A DNA stretch of 64,000 nt from Hymenobacter taeanensis (GCF_013137895.1 NZ_CP053538.1:2883001-2947000); one strand, 5' to 3'; counted from the first letter of the stretch, positions 22,726-31,836 are shown. Made by a program: numbers and translations. The notes: a model not told the origin generated them from the sequence alone.

Positions 22726-25347
22726 ATGCGTATTCGCTCTTTCCACGCAGCCCTCTGGGCATTACTTATTGCTCACTGCTCACTGCTAATTGATGGTGCC
22801 GCCGCGCAGGCGCCTAAAACTTACTCGTCGTCGGAGATTCTGCTGGGCCTCAAGAAGCTCAACGTGCTGGGCTCGGTGCTGTACATAGCTGCTCACCCTG
22901 ACGATGAAAACACCCGCCTGATTGCCTACATGGCCAACGGCCGCCTGCTGGAAACCGGCTACCTCAGCTGCACCCGCGGCGACGGCGGCCAGAATCTTAT
23001 CGGCCCGGAGCTGCGCGAACAGCTTGGCGTTATCCGGACGCAGGAGCTGCTGGCGGCTCGCCGTATTGATGGGGGCCGGCAGTTCTTCACCCGCGCCAAC
23101 GACTTCGGCTTCTCGAAAACCTCCGAGGAAACCTTCACCATTTGGGACAAGGAGCAGGTGCTCTCTGATATGGTGTGGGTGATCCGGCAGCGCCGGCCCG
23201 ATGTGCTCATCACCCGCTTCCCACCCGACGCCCGCGCCGGCCACGGTCACCACCAGGCCAGCGCCATTCTGGCCGCCGAGGCCTTCGATGCCGCCGGGGA
23301 CCCCAAGCGCTTCCCCGAGCAGCTGAAGTACGTGCAGCCCTGGAGCCCAAAGCGTCTGCTTTGGAACACTGGCAGCTTCTTCGTGAAGCCCGGCGAAAAC
23401 ATGGATGGCTACCTGAAAATCGATGCCGGTGGCTACAATCCGCTGCTAGGCCAGAGCTACGGCGAAATGGCTGCCCGCAGCCGCTCCCAGCACAAAAGCC
23501 AGGGCTTCGGCTCGGCGGCTCAGCGCGGCGAGGCCCTGGAGTACCTGCAATACGTGAAAGGCGACAAGCCCAAGTCGGACCCCTTTGAGGGCATCGACAT
23601 GACTTGGAACCGCGTGCCCGGCGGCGCGGCCGTGGGCAAGCTGATTGACGAGGTTATCCGCAAGTATGACCCAAGTAACCCGAGTGCGAGTGTAGCGGGG
23701 TTGCTAAAGGTGCGCACTGCTATCCAGAAAGTCCCAACGGGTATTTCATATGATGGGACGAATTCTTATCGGGAGAAAAAAGAAGAGATTCTCTGGCAGA
23801 CTAAAAAAACAGAACAAGTAGAACAGCTAATTCAAGCTTGTTTAGGCCTTTCTATAGAGGCAACAATGAATGCGCCAGCTACTAGCTTAGAAGCCGTTGC
23901 CGATGCAGAGAAATCCAGAAGAAAAACTGTCTTTTTCGAAATTATTAACCGCTCGACTATCCCGGTAAAGCTAGAAGATGAGGCAGCTTATGCTTACTCA
24001 CCTCAGAATGATAAAATAATGGCTACAGGTGTGTTAAGTGGAATGCATGGTGGCAACCCGCATAGCATTACTATTCCATTCGATAAGAAATATGTTGATA
24101 CGCTGTGGATAGAAAGGAAATTTGAGTCAGCATTAGTGTCTCAACCTTATTGGCTACGAGCAAGTCCTACTCTGGGAATGTATTCGGTACAAGAGCAACT
24201 TGAGCGGGGCAAAGCGGAAAATGAGGCGGCAATCAAAGCTCGATTTGTTTTGCGTGTTTTAGATCAGCGCATTCGTTACACCGTTCCCGTCCAATACAAA
24301 AGCACCGACCCTGTAGAAGGGGAGAAGTACCGCCCGCTGGTGGTGGTGCCGCCTGTGGCCGTAAACATTGGCGGTAGGGCTTACGTCTTCGCTGACAACT
24401 CGCCCAAAACCATTCCGGTAACCTTGCGCGCGGGCAAATCTGGCGTGAAAGGAAGCGTGGCTCTTAACCTGCCGACGGGATGGAAGTCGGAGCCAGCTAG
24501 TTTCAACTTTGACATTGCCAGCAAAGACGCCGAACAAACCGTGCAGTTCCGGGTGCAGCCCGGCGCGGGCGCGGCAGAGGGCAAAACGGAGCTGAGGGCC
24601 GTGGCTACTGTGGATGGGCAGCAATATTCGCGCGGCTACCAGGCCATTGAGTACAACCACATCCCTACGCAGATTCTCTTTCCGGAAGCCGTGGCCCCGC
24701 TCGTGAAGCTGGACCTCAAGCGCAAGGGTCAGGAAATTGGCTACCTCATGGGGGCCGGCGACGAAGTGCCCGACGCCCTGCGCCAGATTGGGTACACCGT
24801 AACCCTGCTCAAGCCAGAGGACATCACCGACCAGAACCTGCGCCGCTTCGATGCCGTGGTGCTAGGCGTGCGGGCCTACAACACCGTAGACCGCCTCAAA
24901 ACCCTGCAGCCCACGCTGCTGCGCTACGTGGAAAACGGTGGCAACATGGTGGTGCAATACGTAGTGAACCGCGGCACCGTGATGCCGCAAATAGGCCCGT
25001 ACCCGCTCACGCTCAGCAACGACCGGGTGACCGTTGAGAATGCGGCCGTCACCTTCCTCAACCCTAGTCAGCCGCTACTCAACACGCCCAACAAAATCAC
25101 CACTAAGGATTTTGAAGGCTGGGTGCAGGAGCAAGGCCTGTATTACCCCAGCGCCTGGGATGCCAAGTACCAGACCGTCATTAGCTCCCACGACCCCAAT
25201 GAGTCGGCCAAGGAAAGCGCCATTCTGGTAGCCGACTACGGCAAAGGCCACTACATCTATACCGGCCTCTCCCTGTTCCGGGAGCTGCCTGCCGGCGTAC
25301 CCGGCGCCTATCGCTTGCTCACCAATATGGTTTCGTTGGGGAAATAG
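22726..25347 (+). CDS. PIG-L family deacetylase with C-terminal ThuA/GATase-like region
   Basis: A secreted 873-residue protein. The signal peptide is partly encoded by a short tandem repeat (TGCTCACTGCTCACTG). The PIG-L/LmbE domain (about 45-270) has AHPDDE at 56-61 and GHGHHQ at 172-177, the zinc ligands of de-N-acetylases acting on amino sugars. A beta-rich middle (about 330-640) and a C-terminal part (FDAVVLGVRAYNT, GGNMVVQYVVNRGT) like a glutamine-amidotransferase/ThuA fold follow. Residues about 330-518 are encoded by clearly AT-rich DNA (20 G/C in 60 at 23761-23820 against 41 in 60 at 24301-24360). Start at the ATG at 22726, before the signal peptide. Confidence 0.88.
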   Translation: MRIRSFHAALWALLIAHCSLLIDGAAAQAPKTYSSSEILLGLKKLNVLGSVLYIAAHPDDENTRLIAYMANGRLLETGYLSCTRGDGGQNLIGPELREQLGVIRTQELLAARRIDGGRQFFTRANDFGFSKTSEETFTIWDKEQVLSDMVWVIRQRRPDVLITRFPPDARAGHGHHQASAILAAEAFDAAGDPKRFPEQLKYVQPWSPKRLLWNTGSFFVKPGENMDGYLKIDAGGYNPLLGQSYGEMAARSRSQHKSQGFGSAAQRGEALEYLQYVKGDKPKSDPFEGIDMTWNRVPGGAAVGKLIDEVIRKYDPSNPSASVAGLLKVRTAIQKVPTGISYDGTNSYREKKEEILWQTKKTEQVEQLIQACLGLSIEATMNAPATSLEAVADAEKSRRKTVFFEIINRSTIPVKLEDEAAYAYSPQNDKIMATGVLSGMHGGNPHSITIPFDKKYVDTLWIERKFESALVSQPYWLRASPTLGMYSVQEQLERGKAENEAAIKARFVLRVLDQRIRYTVPVQYKSTDPVEGEKYRPLVVVPPVAVNIGGRAYVFADNSPKTIPVTLRAGKSGVKGSVALNLPTGWKSEPASFNFDIASKDAEQTVQFRVQPGAGAAEGKTELRAVATVDGQQYSRGYQAIEYNHIPTQILFPEAVAPLVKLDLKRKGQEIGYLMGAGDEVPDALRQIGYTVTLLKPEDITDQNLRRFDAVVLGVRAYNTVDRLKTLQPTLLRYVENGGNMVVQYVVNRGTVMPQIGPYPLTLSNDRVTVENAAVTFLNPSQPLLNTPNKITTKDFEGWVQEQGLYYPSAWDAKYQTVISSHDPNESAKESAILVADYGKGHYIYTGLSLFRELPAGVPGAYRLLTNMVSLGK

Positions 25348-25594
25348 ATAGGGAGGGAGCAACACGCATCGTTTTACCCACCCATCATTCTAAGGCAAGC
25401 ACAGAGTTTTGCGCACGGCAGCCACGGCGCTAGGGAGTAAATAAAATCCTGTGGTCTTGGCATTTGCAATACAGGCCCTAGGCTAGTTGCTCTACCCTCA
25501 TAGTGATTCCACACCCACTTCTCCACTGGGTTGGCCTGACTAATGCAACCTAAGCTCGGCTTTACCGCCTCTTTCCGTCCTAACCCACCCGCCT

Positions 25595-25753
25595 GTGCCT
25601 GACCACCCTGCTCACTCTACCAAAATTACAGGCCCCGCCGCCGAGCCGGCACCACCGCTGTTACCCTCGTGGCGGGCTTGGTACTGGCTGGTGCTAGGAG
25701 CCCTGGCCGCGGAAGTAGCGTTTTTTACGTACCTCACCCGGCTTTTTGCATGA
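25595..25753 (+). CDS. Small single-span membrane protein upstream of a symporter, 52 aa
   Basis: A GTG at 25595 opens a 52-residue frame: a polar N-terminus with KITGPAAEPAPP, then LPSWRAWYWLVLGALAAEVA and FFTYLTRLFA, a clean transmembrane helix. Its TGA overlaps the ATG of the symporter (ATGA at 25750-25753), the usual mark of translational coupling. Small membrane partners upstream of SSS carriers are known (DUF485 with ActP, DUF997 with PanF); this one is similar in layout but I cannot claim it belongs to either family. Confidence 0.7.
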   Translation: MPDHPAHSTKITGPAAEPAPPLLPSWRAWYWLVLGALAAEVAFFTYLTRLFA

Positions 25754-27438
25754 GTTTGCTGGATTGGCTGGTGCTGGGTAGCACACTGGCGTTTATTGTG
25801 GGCTATGGCACCTGGCGCACCCGCGGCCAGCATACCATGGACAGCTACCTGCTCGGCGACCGGCAGGCGCGGTGGTGGGGTATTGGGCTGAGCATCATTG
25901 CTACCCAAGCCTCCGCCATCACCTTCCTGAGCACCCCCGGGCAGGCCTACGACGACGGCATGCGCTTCATTCAGTTCTACTTTGGCCTGCCCGTGGCCAT
26001 GGTGCTGATTGCCATTTTTGCGGTGCCCATCTACCACCGCCTGCGCGTATTCACCGCCTACGAGTACTTAGAGGGGCGCTTTGACAGGCGCACCCGCACC
26101 CTGGCGGCGGGGCTGTTTTTAGTGCAGCGGGGGCTGAGCAACGGCCTGTCACTATACGCACCGGCGCTGGTATTGTCGGCTATTCTGGGCTGGAATGTAC
26201 ACCTCACCGTCTGGCTGATTGGCGGGCTGATGATTAGCTACACGGTAGCGGGCGGCACCCGCGCGGTGGCTGTTACGCAGCAGTGGCAGGTGGCCGTTAT
26301 CTTCACGGGCATGGCGGTGGCAGGCTACCTGCTGGTGCATTACTTGCCAGCTGATATTGGCTTTACCGATGCTCTGCAAGTGGCAGGCCACCGCGGCAAA
26401 CTCAACCTGGTCGATTTTCACTTTGACTTTAAGGAGCGCTACAGCTTTTGGTCGGGTATGACGGGCGGGCTGTTTCTAGCGCTGTCGTACTTCGGTACCG
26501 ACCAGAGCCAGGTGCAGCGCTACCTCACCGGGCGCAGCATTACAGAAAGCCGCCTGGGCCTGCTCATGAATGGTCTCGTGAAAGTACCCATGCAGTTCGG
26601 GATTCTGCTGGTTGGCGTACTGCTGTACGTGTTTTACCAGTTCAACGCGCCCCCCCTGACTTTCAACCGGCCCGTGCGTGAGCAGGTAGTACGGAGCCCC
26701 CAGCATGGCCCTGCCCTGCGCGCTTTAGAAGAGCAACACGCCGTATTGTTTGAGGCCCGCCGCCAAGCCACCACGCAGTTGGTACAAGCCCTCCGGCAAG
26801 GCAACCCGCTGCAAGTGGCCGCCGCAGAAACCCACCTGCAAACCACCGATGCCGCCAGCAGTGGCCTACGCGCCGAAACTCAGCAACTGCTGAAGCAGGT
26901 TGTGCCCACCGCCGAGGCCAAAGACACCGACTACGTCTTTCTGACCTTCGTGCTCAAATACATGCCCCATGGCTTCGTAGGCCTGTTGATTGCGGTGGTA
27001 CTGTCGGCGGCCATGAGTAGCGCTGCGGGCGGCCTCAACGCCCTAGCCTCCACCACCATCATCGACCTGTACCAGCCCGCTCGCCCGGGCCACACCGAGC
27101 GCCACTACGTGCGGGCCTCCCGCTGGGCGGCCGTGGGCTGGGGCGTGCTGGGCATTGGCTTCGCTACGTTTGCGGCGCAATTAGAGAACCTGATTCAGGC
27201 CGTGAACATCCTGGGCTCCTTGTTTTACGGCACCATGCTGGGAATCTTCGTAGTTGCCTTCTTCCTGAAGTGGGTAGGGGCGAGGGCCGTTTTTTGGTCG
27301 GCCATCATGGCACAGATTGCCGTGTTGCTGCTCTACTGGCGTACCGATATTGGCTACCTCTGGTTCAACATCATTGGGTGTGTGCTTGTAGTTTTGGGCA
27401 GCCTGCTGATGCCGAGAGTAAAAGCTCAAGCAGCTTAA
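25750..27438 (+). CDS. Sodium:solute symporter (SSS family)
   Basis: A 562-residue inner-membrane carrier with about 13-14 helices. Typical parts: TMDSYLLGDRQARWWGIGLS near the N-terminus, ITFLSTPGQAYDDG, the sodium-site-bearing helix 8 region LLIAVVLSAAMSSAAGGLNALAST, and ALSYFGTDQSQVQRYLTGRS. A hydrophilic loop of about 110 residues (RPVREQVVRSPQ to TAEAKDTDYV) is inserted between two helices, longer than common. The substrate is not evident. The ATG at 25750 overlaps the stop of the small membrane protein; ended by a hairpin. Confidence 0.9.
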   Translation: MSLLDWLVLGSTLAFIVGYGTWRTRGQHTMDSYLLGDRQARWWGIGLSIIATQASAITFLSTPGQAYDDGMRFIQFYFGLPVAMVLIAIFAVPIYHRLRVFTAYEYLEGRFDRRTRTLAAGLFLVQRGLSNGLSLYAPALVLSAILGWNVHLTVWLIGGLMISYTVAGGTRAVAVTQQWQVAVIFTGMAVAGYLLVHYLPADIGFTDALQVAGHRGKLNLVDFHFDFKERYSFWSGMTGGLFLALSYFGTDQSQVQRYLTGRSITESRLGLLMNGLVKVPMQFGILLVGVLLYVFYQFNAPPLTFNRPVREQVVRSPQHGPALRALEEQHAVLFEARRQATTQLVQALRQGNPLQVAAAETHLQTTDAASSGLRAETQQLLKQVVPTAEAKDTDYVFLTFVLKYMPHGFVGLLIAVVLSAAMSSAAGGLNALASTTIIDLYQPARPGHTERHYVRASRWAAVGWGVLGIGFATFAAQLENLIQAVNILGSLFYGTMLGIFVVAFFLKWVGARAVFWSAIMAQIAVLLLYWRTDIGYLWFNIIGCVLVVLGSLLMPRVKAQAA

Positions 27439-27497
27439 AGAGAAGGAGCCAATTTAAAGCCCAAGGCAAGCTAATAGATTACCTGTTCTGAGTACTG

Positions 27498-27541
27498 AAA
27501 AAGCACCTCATCCTGAAAAGGAGGAAGGATGAGGTGCTTAA
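27498..27541 (+). terminator. Terminator of the symporter gene
   Basis: AAGCACCTCATCCT (27501-27514) and its perfect complement (27526-27539) with an 11-base loop and an A-run before it. Confidence 0.82.
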
Positions 27542-27561
27542 GTAAGAAAGCGAGTGGCCTA

Positions 27562-27633
27562 GGCTTTTGGATAGTGAGAGACCGTCATGCTTCAACTCTG
27601 CTCAGCATGACGGTCTCTCACTATCCAAAAGCC
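27562..27633. repeat. 30-bp perfect palindromic element with GTCATGC core
   Basis: Arms 27562-27591 and 27604-27633 are exact complements over 30 bases around a 12-base loop. The core ACCGTCATGCTTCAACTCTG, in reverse, reads CAGAGTTGAAGCATGACGGT, a relative of the TGTCAT-type units at 14569 and 62492. It lies just past the DUF2911 stop and can also end that transcript. Confidence 0.85.
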
Positions 27634-27663
27634 CTGCTGTCCGCAGAGGCTAGGCCAGTGCTC

Positions 27664-28569
27664 CTACATTTTGCCAGCTTTCTTCGCGTCGGCAATGATG
27701 CCTTCGTTCAGCTTCACGTAGTCGGTGTTTTTAGCTTCGGTGGCTAGCTTTTTCGACTGCTCAGCGGCCGTTACGGCACCTTTGTAATCCTTCATTTTCA
27801 TGCGGATTTTAGCTTCCGTGTGCACGTTCCAGAACTTGGGGTCTTTCTCGTTGGCCTTCTGAATCCAGGTCAGCGCCTGCTTCAGGTCCTTGTTGTTGTC
27901 GTAGTAATACACGGCTGCGGCGGCCATGTCGTTGGCACTGGCGCTGCTGTTCTTGATGACTTTCTCATCAATCTGGGCCATTACTTTGGAGTCCACATCC
28001 GACATCACCTTGAACTTGGCGCCGGTCTTGTCCCACAGAATTTCCACGTTAGCGGTAGCAGGCGTAATGTCAGAGAATCCAATAGTGAAGGTCTCTACCT
28101 TGTTAGCCAAGGCATAAGGCTTCACCGTGAAGCGGGCTACGTCGTCGGCATCCTTGAAGCCTTTCACATCGGCGCCCTGCTTGGTGCTTTTGTTGAGAAC
28201 CATTACCCAGGAGGTTTTACCAGGAATGGTGTAAAGGCCGTACTCGCCGGCGGGCACCTTTTTGCCTTCCACCATCACGTCATCCGAGAATTTGATGCTG
28301 GTGGTATTGTTGGCACCGGTGCGCCAGCGCTGCCCGAAAGGTACAATGGCTTTGGTGGTAGAGTCGCCAAAAACGGGGCGGCCTTTCACGCCGGGGCGCG
28401 AGTAGGTAATGGTGATGTCGGTGAGGCCCACGCGCTGCATTACGGTGCTTTTGGGGCTGGCAGCGGGAGTAGAAATTTGGGCTTGGGCGGCGCTAGCCAG
28501 CAGAAGGCCGCTTACCAGCAAGGTAGAGCCCAACAGGCGCGACGACTTCAGGTTACTTGTGATGATCAT
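27664..28569 (-). CDS. DUF2911 family exported protein with TPR-like C-terminus
   Basis: A 301-residue periplasmic protein. Signal peptide to AQAQ (near 29). The DUF2911 domain (about 35-180) shows VGLTDITITYSRPGVKGRPVFG, VPFGQRWRTGANNTTSIKF and VPAGEYGLYTIPGKTSW. The C-terminal 100 residues are helical with a tetratricopeptide-like pattern (ALTWIQKANEKDPKFWNVHT, YKGAVTAAEQSKKLA). The family is common in Bacteroidota and has no proven role. The ATG at 28569 begins the signal peptide; the longer frame is not likely used. Confidence 0.88.
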   Translation of the reverse strand: MIITSNLKSSRLLGSTLLVSGLLLASAAQAQISTPAASPKSTVMQRVGLTDITITYSRPGVKGRPVFGDSTTKAIVPFGQRWRTGANNTTSIKFSDDVMVEGKKVPAGEYGLYTIPGKTSWVMVLNKSTKQGADVKGFKDADDVARFTVKPYALANKVETFTIGFSDITPATANVEILWDKTGAKFKVMSDVDSKVMAQIDEKVIKNSSASANDMAAAAVYYYDNNKDLKQALTWIQKANEKDPKFWNVHTEAKIRMKMKDYKGAVTAAEQSKKLATEAKNTDYVKLNEGIIADAKKAGKM

Positions 28570-28722
28570 AGTAGCAAGGCTAAAGAAAGGAGAATGGGAT
28601 GAGGCTGTAAAACTAGGGAAAAGGCAGAGAATTGCGGCTTCCCGCTTTATTCTCACCTGCTTGGTTTAAGGAGTTGTGCTAACCAAGTTGGCAGCACCTG
28701 TGCTCGGCAAGACTAGTGAGCC

Positions 28723-29271
28723 TCACACGCGGCGCACCGGAATCTGGTGTTGCGCCAGCACCTGCTCCACTGCCTCAGCGGTTGCGGGGGCCTGCAGCTG
28801 GCGCAGGTTCAGGTAATAGCAGGCGGCTTGGGTAGGGTAAAGCAGAAGCCAATCAGGCTGCACGAACACGGCCCGAGTGATATTGGCCAGCTTCCCGGTG
28901 AACTGGCCTAGGCCACTCCGGCCTTTGATATCCTCGTCAGTCAGCGTAAAGTCGATGGGCTCTTTCAGGATTGTGTTCTTGAGGTAGCCTCGGCGCAGCA
29001 TCCAGCGCACAAACCACGCGCGCAGGAGCGCATACAACAGGCCTACAGCCAGAAAGGAAAGGGCTGACCAAGATGTAAGCTTCCACCCATCCTGCTGCAA
29101 TTGGACTAGCAGGCTGATGGTGAGCAATACAAGAGCTGCTAGCAGAATCCAGTTGTTGCGGCGAGTGGCGGGCTGTTGGCGCCACAGTCGGAAGTTCACG
29201 GCTACATACTCATCGGCCGACATAGTCACTTTAGAAAACACGAGGGGTTGCATACCCGCAAGGTCGCTCAT
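28723..29271 (-). CDS. YcxB-like membrane protein (second of a tandem pair)
   Basis: 182 residues with two transmembrane helices (about 42-60 and 70-90) followed by a soluble beta domain of YcxB type: FTLTDEDIKGRSGLGQF, then VQPDWLLLYPTQAACYYLNL. It overlaps the stop of the upstream gene by four bases (ATGA), so the two are translated together. Both end with a similar LLY-(x)n-CYYLNL-Q-Q-PATA pattern, showing that they are paralogs. Role unknown. Confidence 0.72.
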   Translation of the reverse strand: MSDLAGMQPLVFSKVTMSADEYVAVNFRLWRQQPATRRNNWILLAALVLLTISLLVQLQQDGWKLTSWSALSFLAVGLLYALLRAWFVRWMLRRGYLKNTILKEPIDFTLTDEDIKGRSGLGQFTGKLANITRAVFVQPDWLLLYPTQAACYYLNLRQLQAPATAEAVEQVLAQHQIPVRRV

Positions 29272-29801
29272 TCAGCCGAAACGGGGCGCTGGGGTAACAG
29301 GGCTAGTACATCAGCGGCAGTGGCTGGTGTCTGCACTTGCGTAAGGTTGAGGTAGTAACAGTGCTCAACCGAAGTATATAGCAGAACCCAATCTGACACG
29401 CGCTGAATACTATAGAAGTCGCGCCAGCCCAATGTGCGCCGATGATTTTCTTGCTGGATAATCACGGCGTTGGCATCTAACTCAAATCCAGTGGCAGGCT
29501 GTGCCTGCGCATGCTGGCGGAAGGCCCGGCGGTATTCAACCCACTCATGTGCGAGGCTTATGCCAGTAAACAGGGTAACAACAACGGCTCCTGCAAACCA
29601 ACTGCCTAGACCCATCCACCAGCAACTAGCGCCCATAGAAATTACGGAGCCTAACCAGAGCTGTCCCTTTTTTCGCCAAGAGTCGGAGGTGACTGGCCTA
29701 GGCGCTGCTTGGCTCGGGTATCTCTGCCGCTGCTGCTCCTGATGAATTTCCTGATACTCTGCAAATGTGAGGGTAGTAGGAGGAAGTACAATACTCGCCA
29801 T
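29268..29801 (-). CDS. YcxB-like membrane protein (first of a tandem pair)
   Basis: 177 residues. An N-terminal polar part with the TFAEYQEIHQEQ start, two closely spaced hydrophobic helices (about 53-85), and a C-terminal beta domain ATGFELDANAVIIQQENHRR, then VSDWVLLYTSVEHCYYLNLT. It is clearly related to the next gene at the C-terminus but diverged strongly elsewhere. No function can be given. Confidence 0.72.
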   Translation of the reverse strand: MASIVLPPTTLTFAEYQEIHQEQQRQRYPSQAAPRPVTSDSWRKKGQLWLGSVISMGASCWWMGLGSWFAGAVVVTLFTGISLAHEWVEYRRAFRQHAQAQPATGFELDANAVIIQQENHRRTLGWRDFYSIQRVSDWVLLYTSVEHCYYLNLTQVQTPATAADVLALLPQRPVSAE

Positions 29802-29856
29802 TGCCGCGCAGAGATATAGACCTTTGTAAGTTGAATTTACTCAGATGTAAAATAGA

Positions 29857-29883
29857 AAGGGCGAAGCACATTGCCTCACCCTT
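29857..29883 (-). terminator. Hairpin after the ABC exporter gene
   Basis: AAGGGCGAAGC (29857-29867) and GCCTCACCCTT (29873-29883) pair with one wobble and one mismatch; a T-rich run follows on the minus strand. Confidence 0.6.
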
Positions 29884-29928
29884 CATTCAAAATCCGCGTA
29901 ATCCGGAGAATCTGTCTAAATCCGTGAT

Positions 29929-31764
29929 TTAGCTAAGCTCGAACTGCAGTTTCAGCAGCTTGGAATAAATGCCGTTGTCATTGTGGGCCAACTCATCGTG
30001 GGAGCCTTGCTCCACAATACGGCCGCCGTCGATGACCAGGATTTTATCAACTTTGCGGATGGTGCTGAGGCGGTGGGCAATGATGATGCTGGTGCGGTCC
30101 TGCATGAGCTCATCCATAGCGCTCTGCACGAGCTTTTCGCTCTCCGAGTCGAGGGCCGAAGTGGCTTCGTCGAGGATGAGGATGGCGGGGTTCTTCAGGA
30201 TAGCGCGGGCAATGGCAATGCGCTGGCGCTGGCCCCCGGAGAGCTTTACGCCCCGCTCTCCTACGAGTGTGTCGAGACCTTCGGGGAAGGTAGAGATGAA
30301 CTGCCAGGCATTAGCCTTCCGCGCAGCCGCCGTGATTTCAGCGTCAGTAGCGTCAATCTTACCATAGGCAATGTTCTCCCGGATAGAGCCACCGAACAGC
30401 AGTGTTTCCTGGGGCACGATGCCGATGTGGCTGCGCAGCTCCGTGAGGTCGAATTGGCGTACGTCGCGGCCATCAATGAGGATTTTGCCACCGCTTAGCT
30501 CATAGAACTGCATCAGCAGCTGCACAATAGTGCTTTTGCCAGCGCCCGAGGGGCCTACCAGCGCAATTTTCTCGCCGGCTTGAATACCAAAGTTGATATC
30601 CTGGAGCACGGGCAAGTCGGGACGGGTGGGGTAGCTGAAGGCCACATGGCGGTAGTCGATGTCGCCGCGTACCTGCAGGGGAGCGGTGCCAGCGGGCAAG
30701 GCCTGGTGGGTGGGCTCCGAGGGCTCGTCCAGTATCTCCAGGATGCGCTCCGAAGCGCCCAGTGTGCTTTGCACCTTGCCGTACAGTTCGCCTAGGCCAC
30801 CTACGGAAGCCCCAATGAAGATAGTGTAGAGGGCAAACGAAGTCAGGTCGCCGATGGTCATCTGGCCAGAAGCTACCAGAGAAGCAGCGCGCCACAGCAC
30901 CAGAATGATGCCGCCAAAAAGCCCGATAATCACAAACGACACAAAGCCGCCACGGTAGAGGTTGCTACGAAGGGCTGCCTGCACCGTGCGGGTGAGCGAA
31001 CTAGTGTAGCGGCCGGTTTCGAACAGCTCGTTCGTGAAGGCCTTCACCGTATTAATGCCCTGCAGCGTCTCCTCTACAATAACGTTGGTCTTGGCCAGCT
31101 CATCCTGGGTGGCTTTGGCCAGTACCCGAATCTTGCGGCCAAATACCATAGCCAGCACCACAATGGGCGGAAAGGTGAGCAGCATAAACAACGACAGCTT
31201 CACTGACACCATCATAATGAAGACAATGCCTACTACCAGCGTCATGATCTGGCGGAACAGCTCGGCGAGGGTCAGCGAGAAGGAATCCTGAATCTGGCCT
31301 ACGTCGGAGGTGATGCGGGACGTAATGGCCCCCACCCGGTTTTTCTCGAAGTACGGAATTGGGAGGGTTACGAACTTGTGGTAGAGCGCCTGCCGGATAT
31401 CGCGCACCGTAAACTCACTTACCTGCGTGAAAAACCAAATGCGGCCAAACGAAAAAATACCCTGTAGCAGGATAATGCCGAACAGGCCTAGCGCAATCTG
31501 GTTGATGGTAACAGCGTTGCCGTTGGGCAGTATGTAGGGCTTACCGTTGGCGGCGTCAGTGAGCTTGCCAATAATCCAGGGGAAAGCCATTACCGTGGCG
31601 CTGGACAGGGCCAGCAACACCATCCCGACGATGAACTTCGTCCGGTAGGGCAGCACGTAGCGGAAAATGCGCAGGCCCTGCTTAAAATTCTCCTTCGTTA
31701 ATTTCTTCTTGGGTACATCCGGGTCAAGGGTTGTACCGCTGGTATTCATTCCACTTCGGGCCAT
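29929..31764 (-). CDS. ABC exporter, fused permease and ATPase (MsbA-like)
   Basis: A 611-residue half-transporter that works as a dimer in the inner membrane. Six helices fill residues about 35-330. The ATPase has Walker A GPSGAGKST (404-412), Q452, signature LSGGQ (508-512), Walker B ILILDE (528-533) and the switch H564. Such exporters carry lipids, peptides or drugs; the sequence is of the MsbA/MDR-like group but no cargo can be stated. Two ATGs (31764 and 31749) are both possible starts. The gene follows the TonB-C gene by about 100 bp on the same strand. Confidence 0.93.
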   Translation of the reverse strand: MARSGMNTSGTTLDPDVPKKKLTKENFKQGLRIFRYVLPYRTKFIVGMVLLALSSATVMAFPWIIGKLTDAANGKPYILPNGNAVTINQIALGLFGIILLQGIFSFGRIWFFTQVSEFTVRDIRQALYHKFVTLPIPYFEKNRVGAITSRITSDVGQIQDSFSLTLAELFRQIMTLVVGIVFIMMVSVKLSLFMLLTFPPIVVLAMVFGRKIRVLAKATQDELAKTNVIVEETLQGINTVKAFTNELFETGRYTSSLTRTVQAALRSNLYRGGFVSFVIIGLFGGIILVLWRAASLVASGQMTIGDLTSFALYTIFIGASVGGLGELYGKVQSTLGASERILEILDEPSEPTHQALPAGTAPLQVRGDIDYRHVAFSYPTRPDLPVLQDINFGIQAGEKIALVGPSGAGKSTIVQLLMQFYELSGGKILIDGRDVRQFDLTELRSHIGIVPQETLLFGGSIRENIAYGKIDATDAEITAAARKANAWQFISTFPEGLDTLVGERGVKLSGGQRQRIAIARAILKNPAILILDEATSALDSESEKLVQSAMDELMQDRTSIIIAHRLSTIRKVDKILVIDGGRIVEQGSHDELAHNDNGIYSKLLKLQFELS

Positions 31765-31773
31765 TCTAGTATA

Positions 31774-31836
31774 GAAGTGAGAACTGCGAAGTGAGAACTC
31801 AGGACAGGGTAATTGCTTACGCTGGAGTTCTCACTT
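31774..31836. repeat. Short direct and inverted GAAGTGAGAACT repeats
   Basis: GAAGTGAGAACT occurs twice in direct order (31774-31785 and 31788-31799), and AAGTGAGAACTC (31789-31800) has an exact inverse at 31825-31836. It could be a weak terminator of the TonB-C gene or a decayed minisatellite. Confidence 0.55.
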
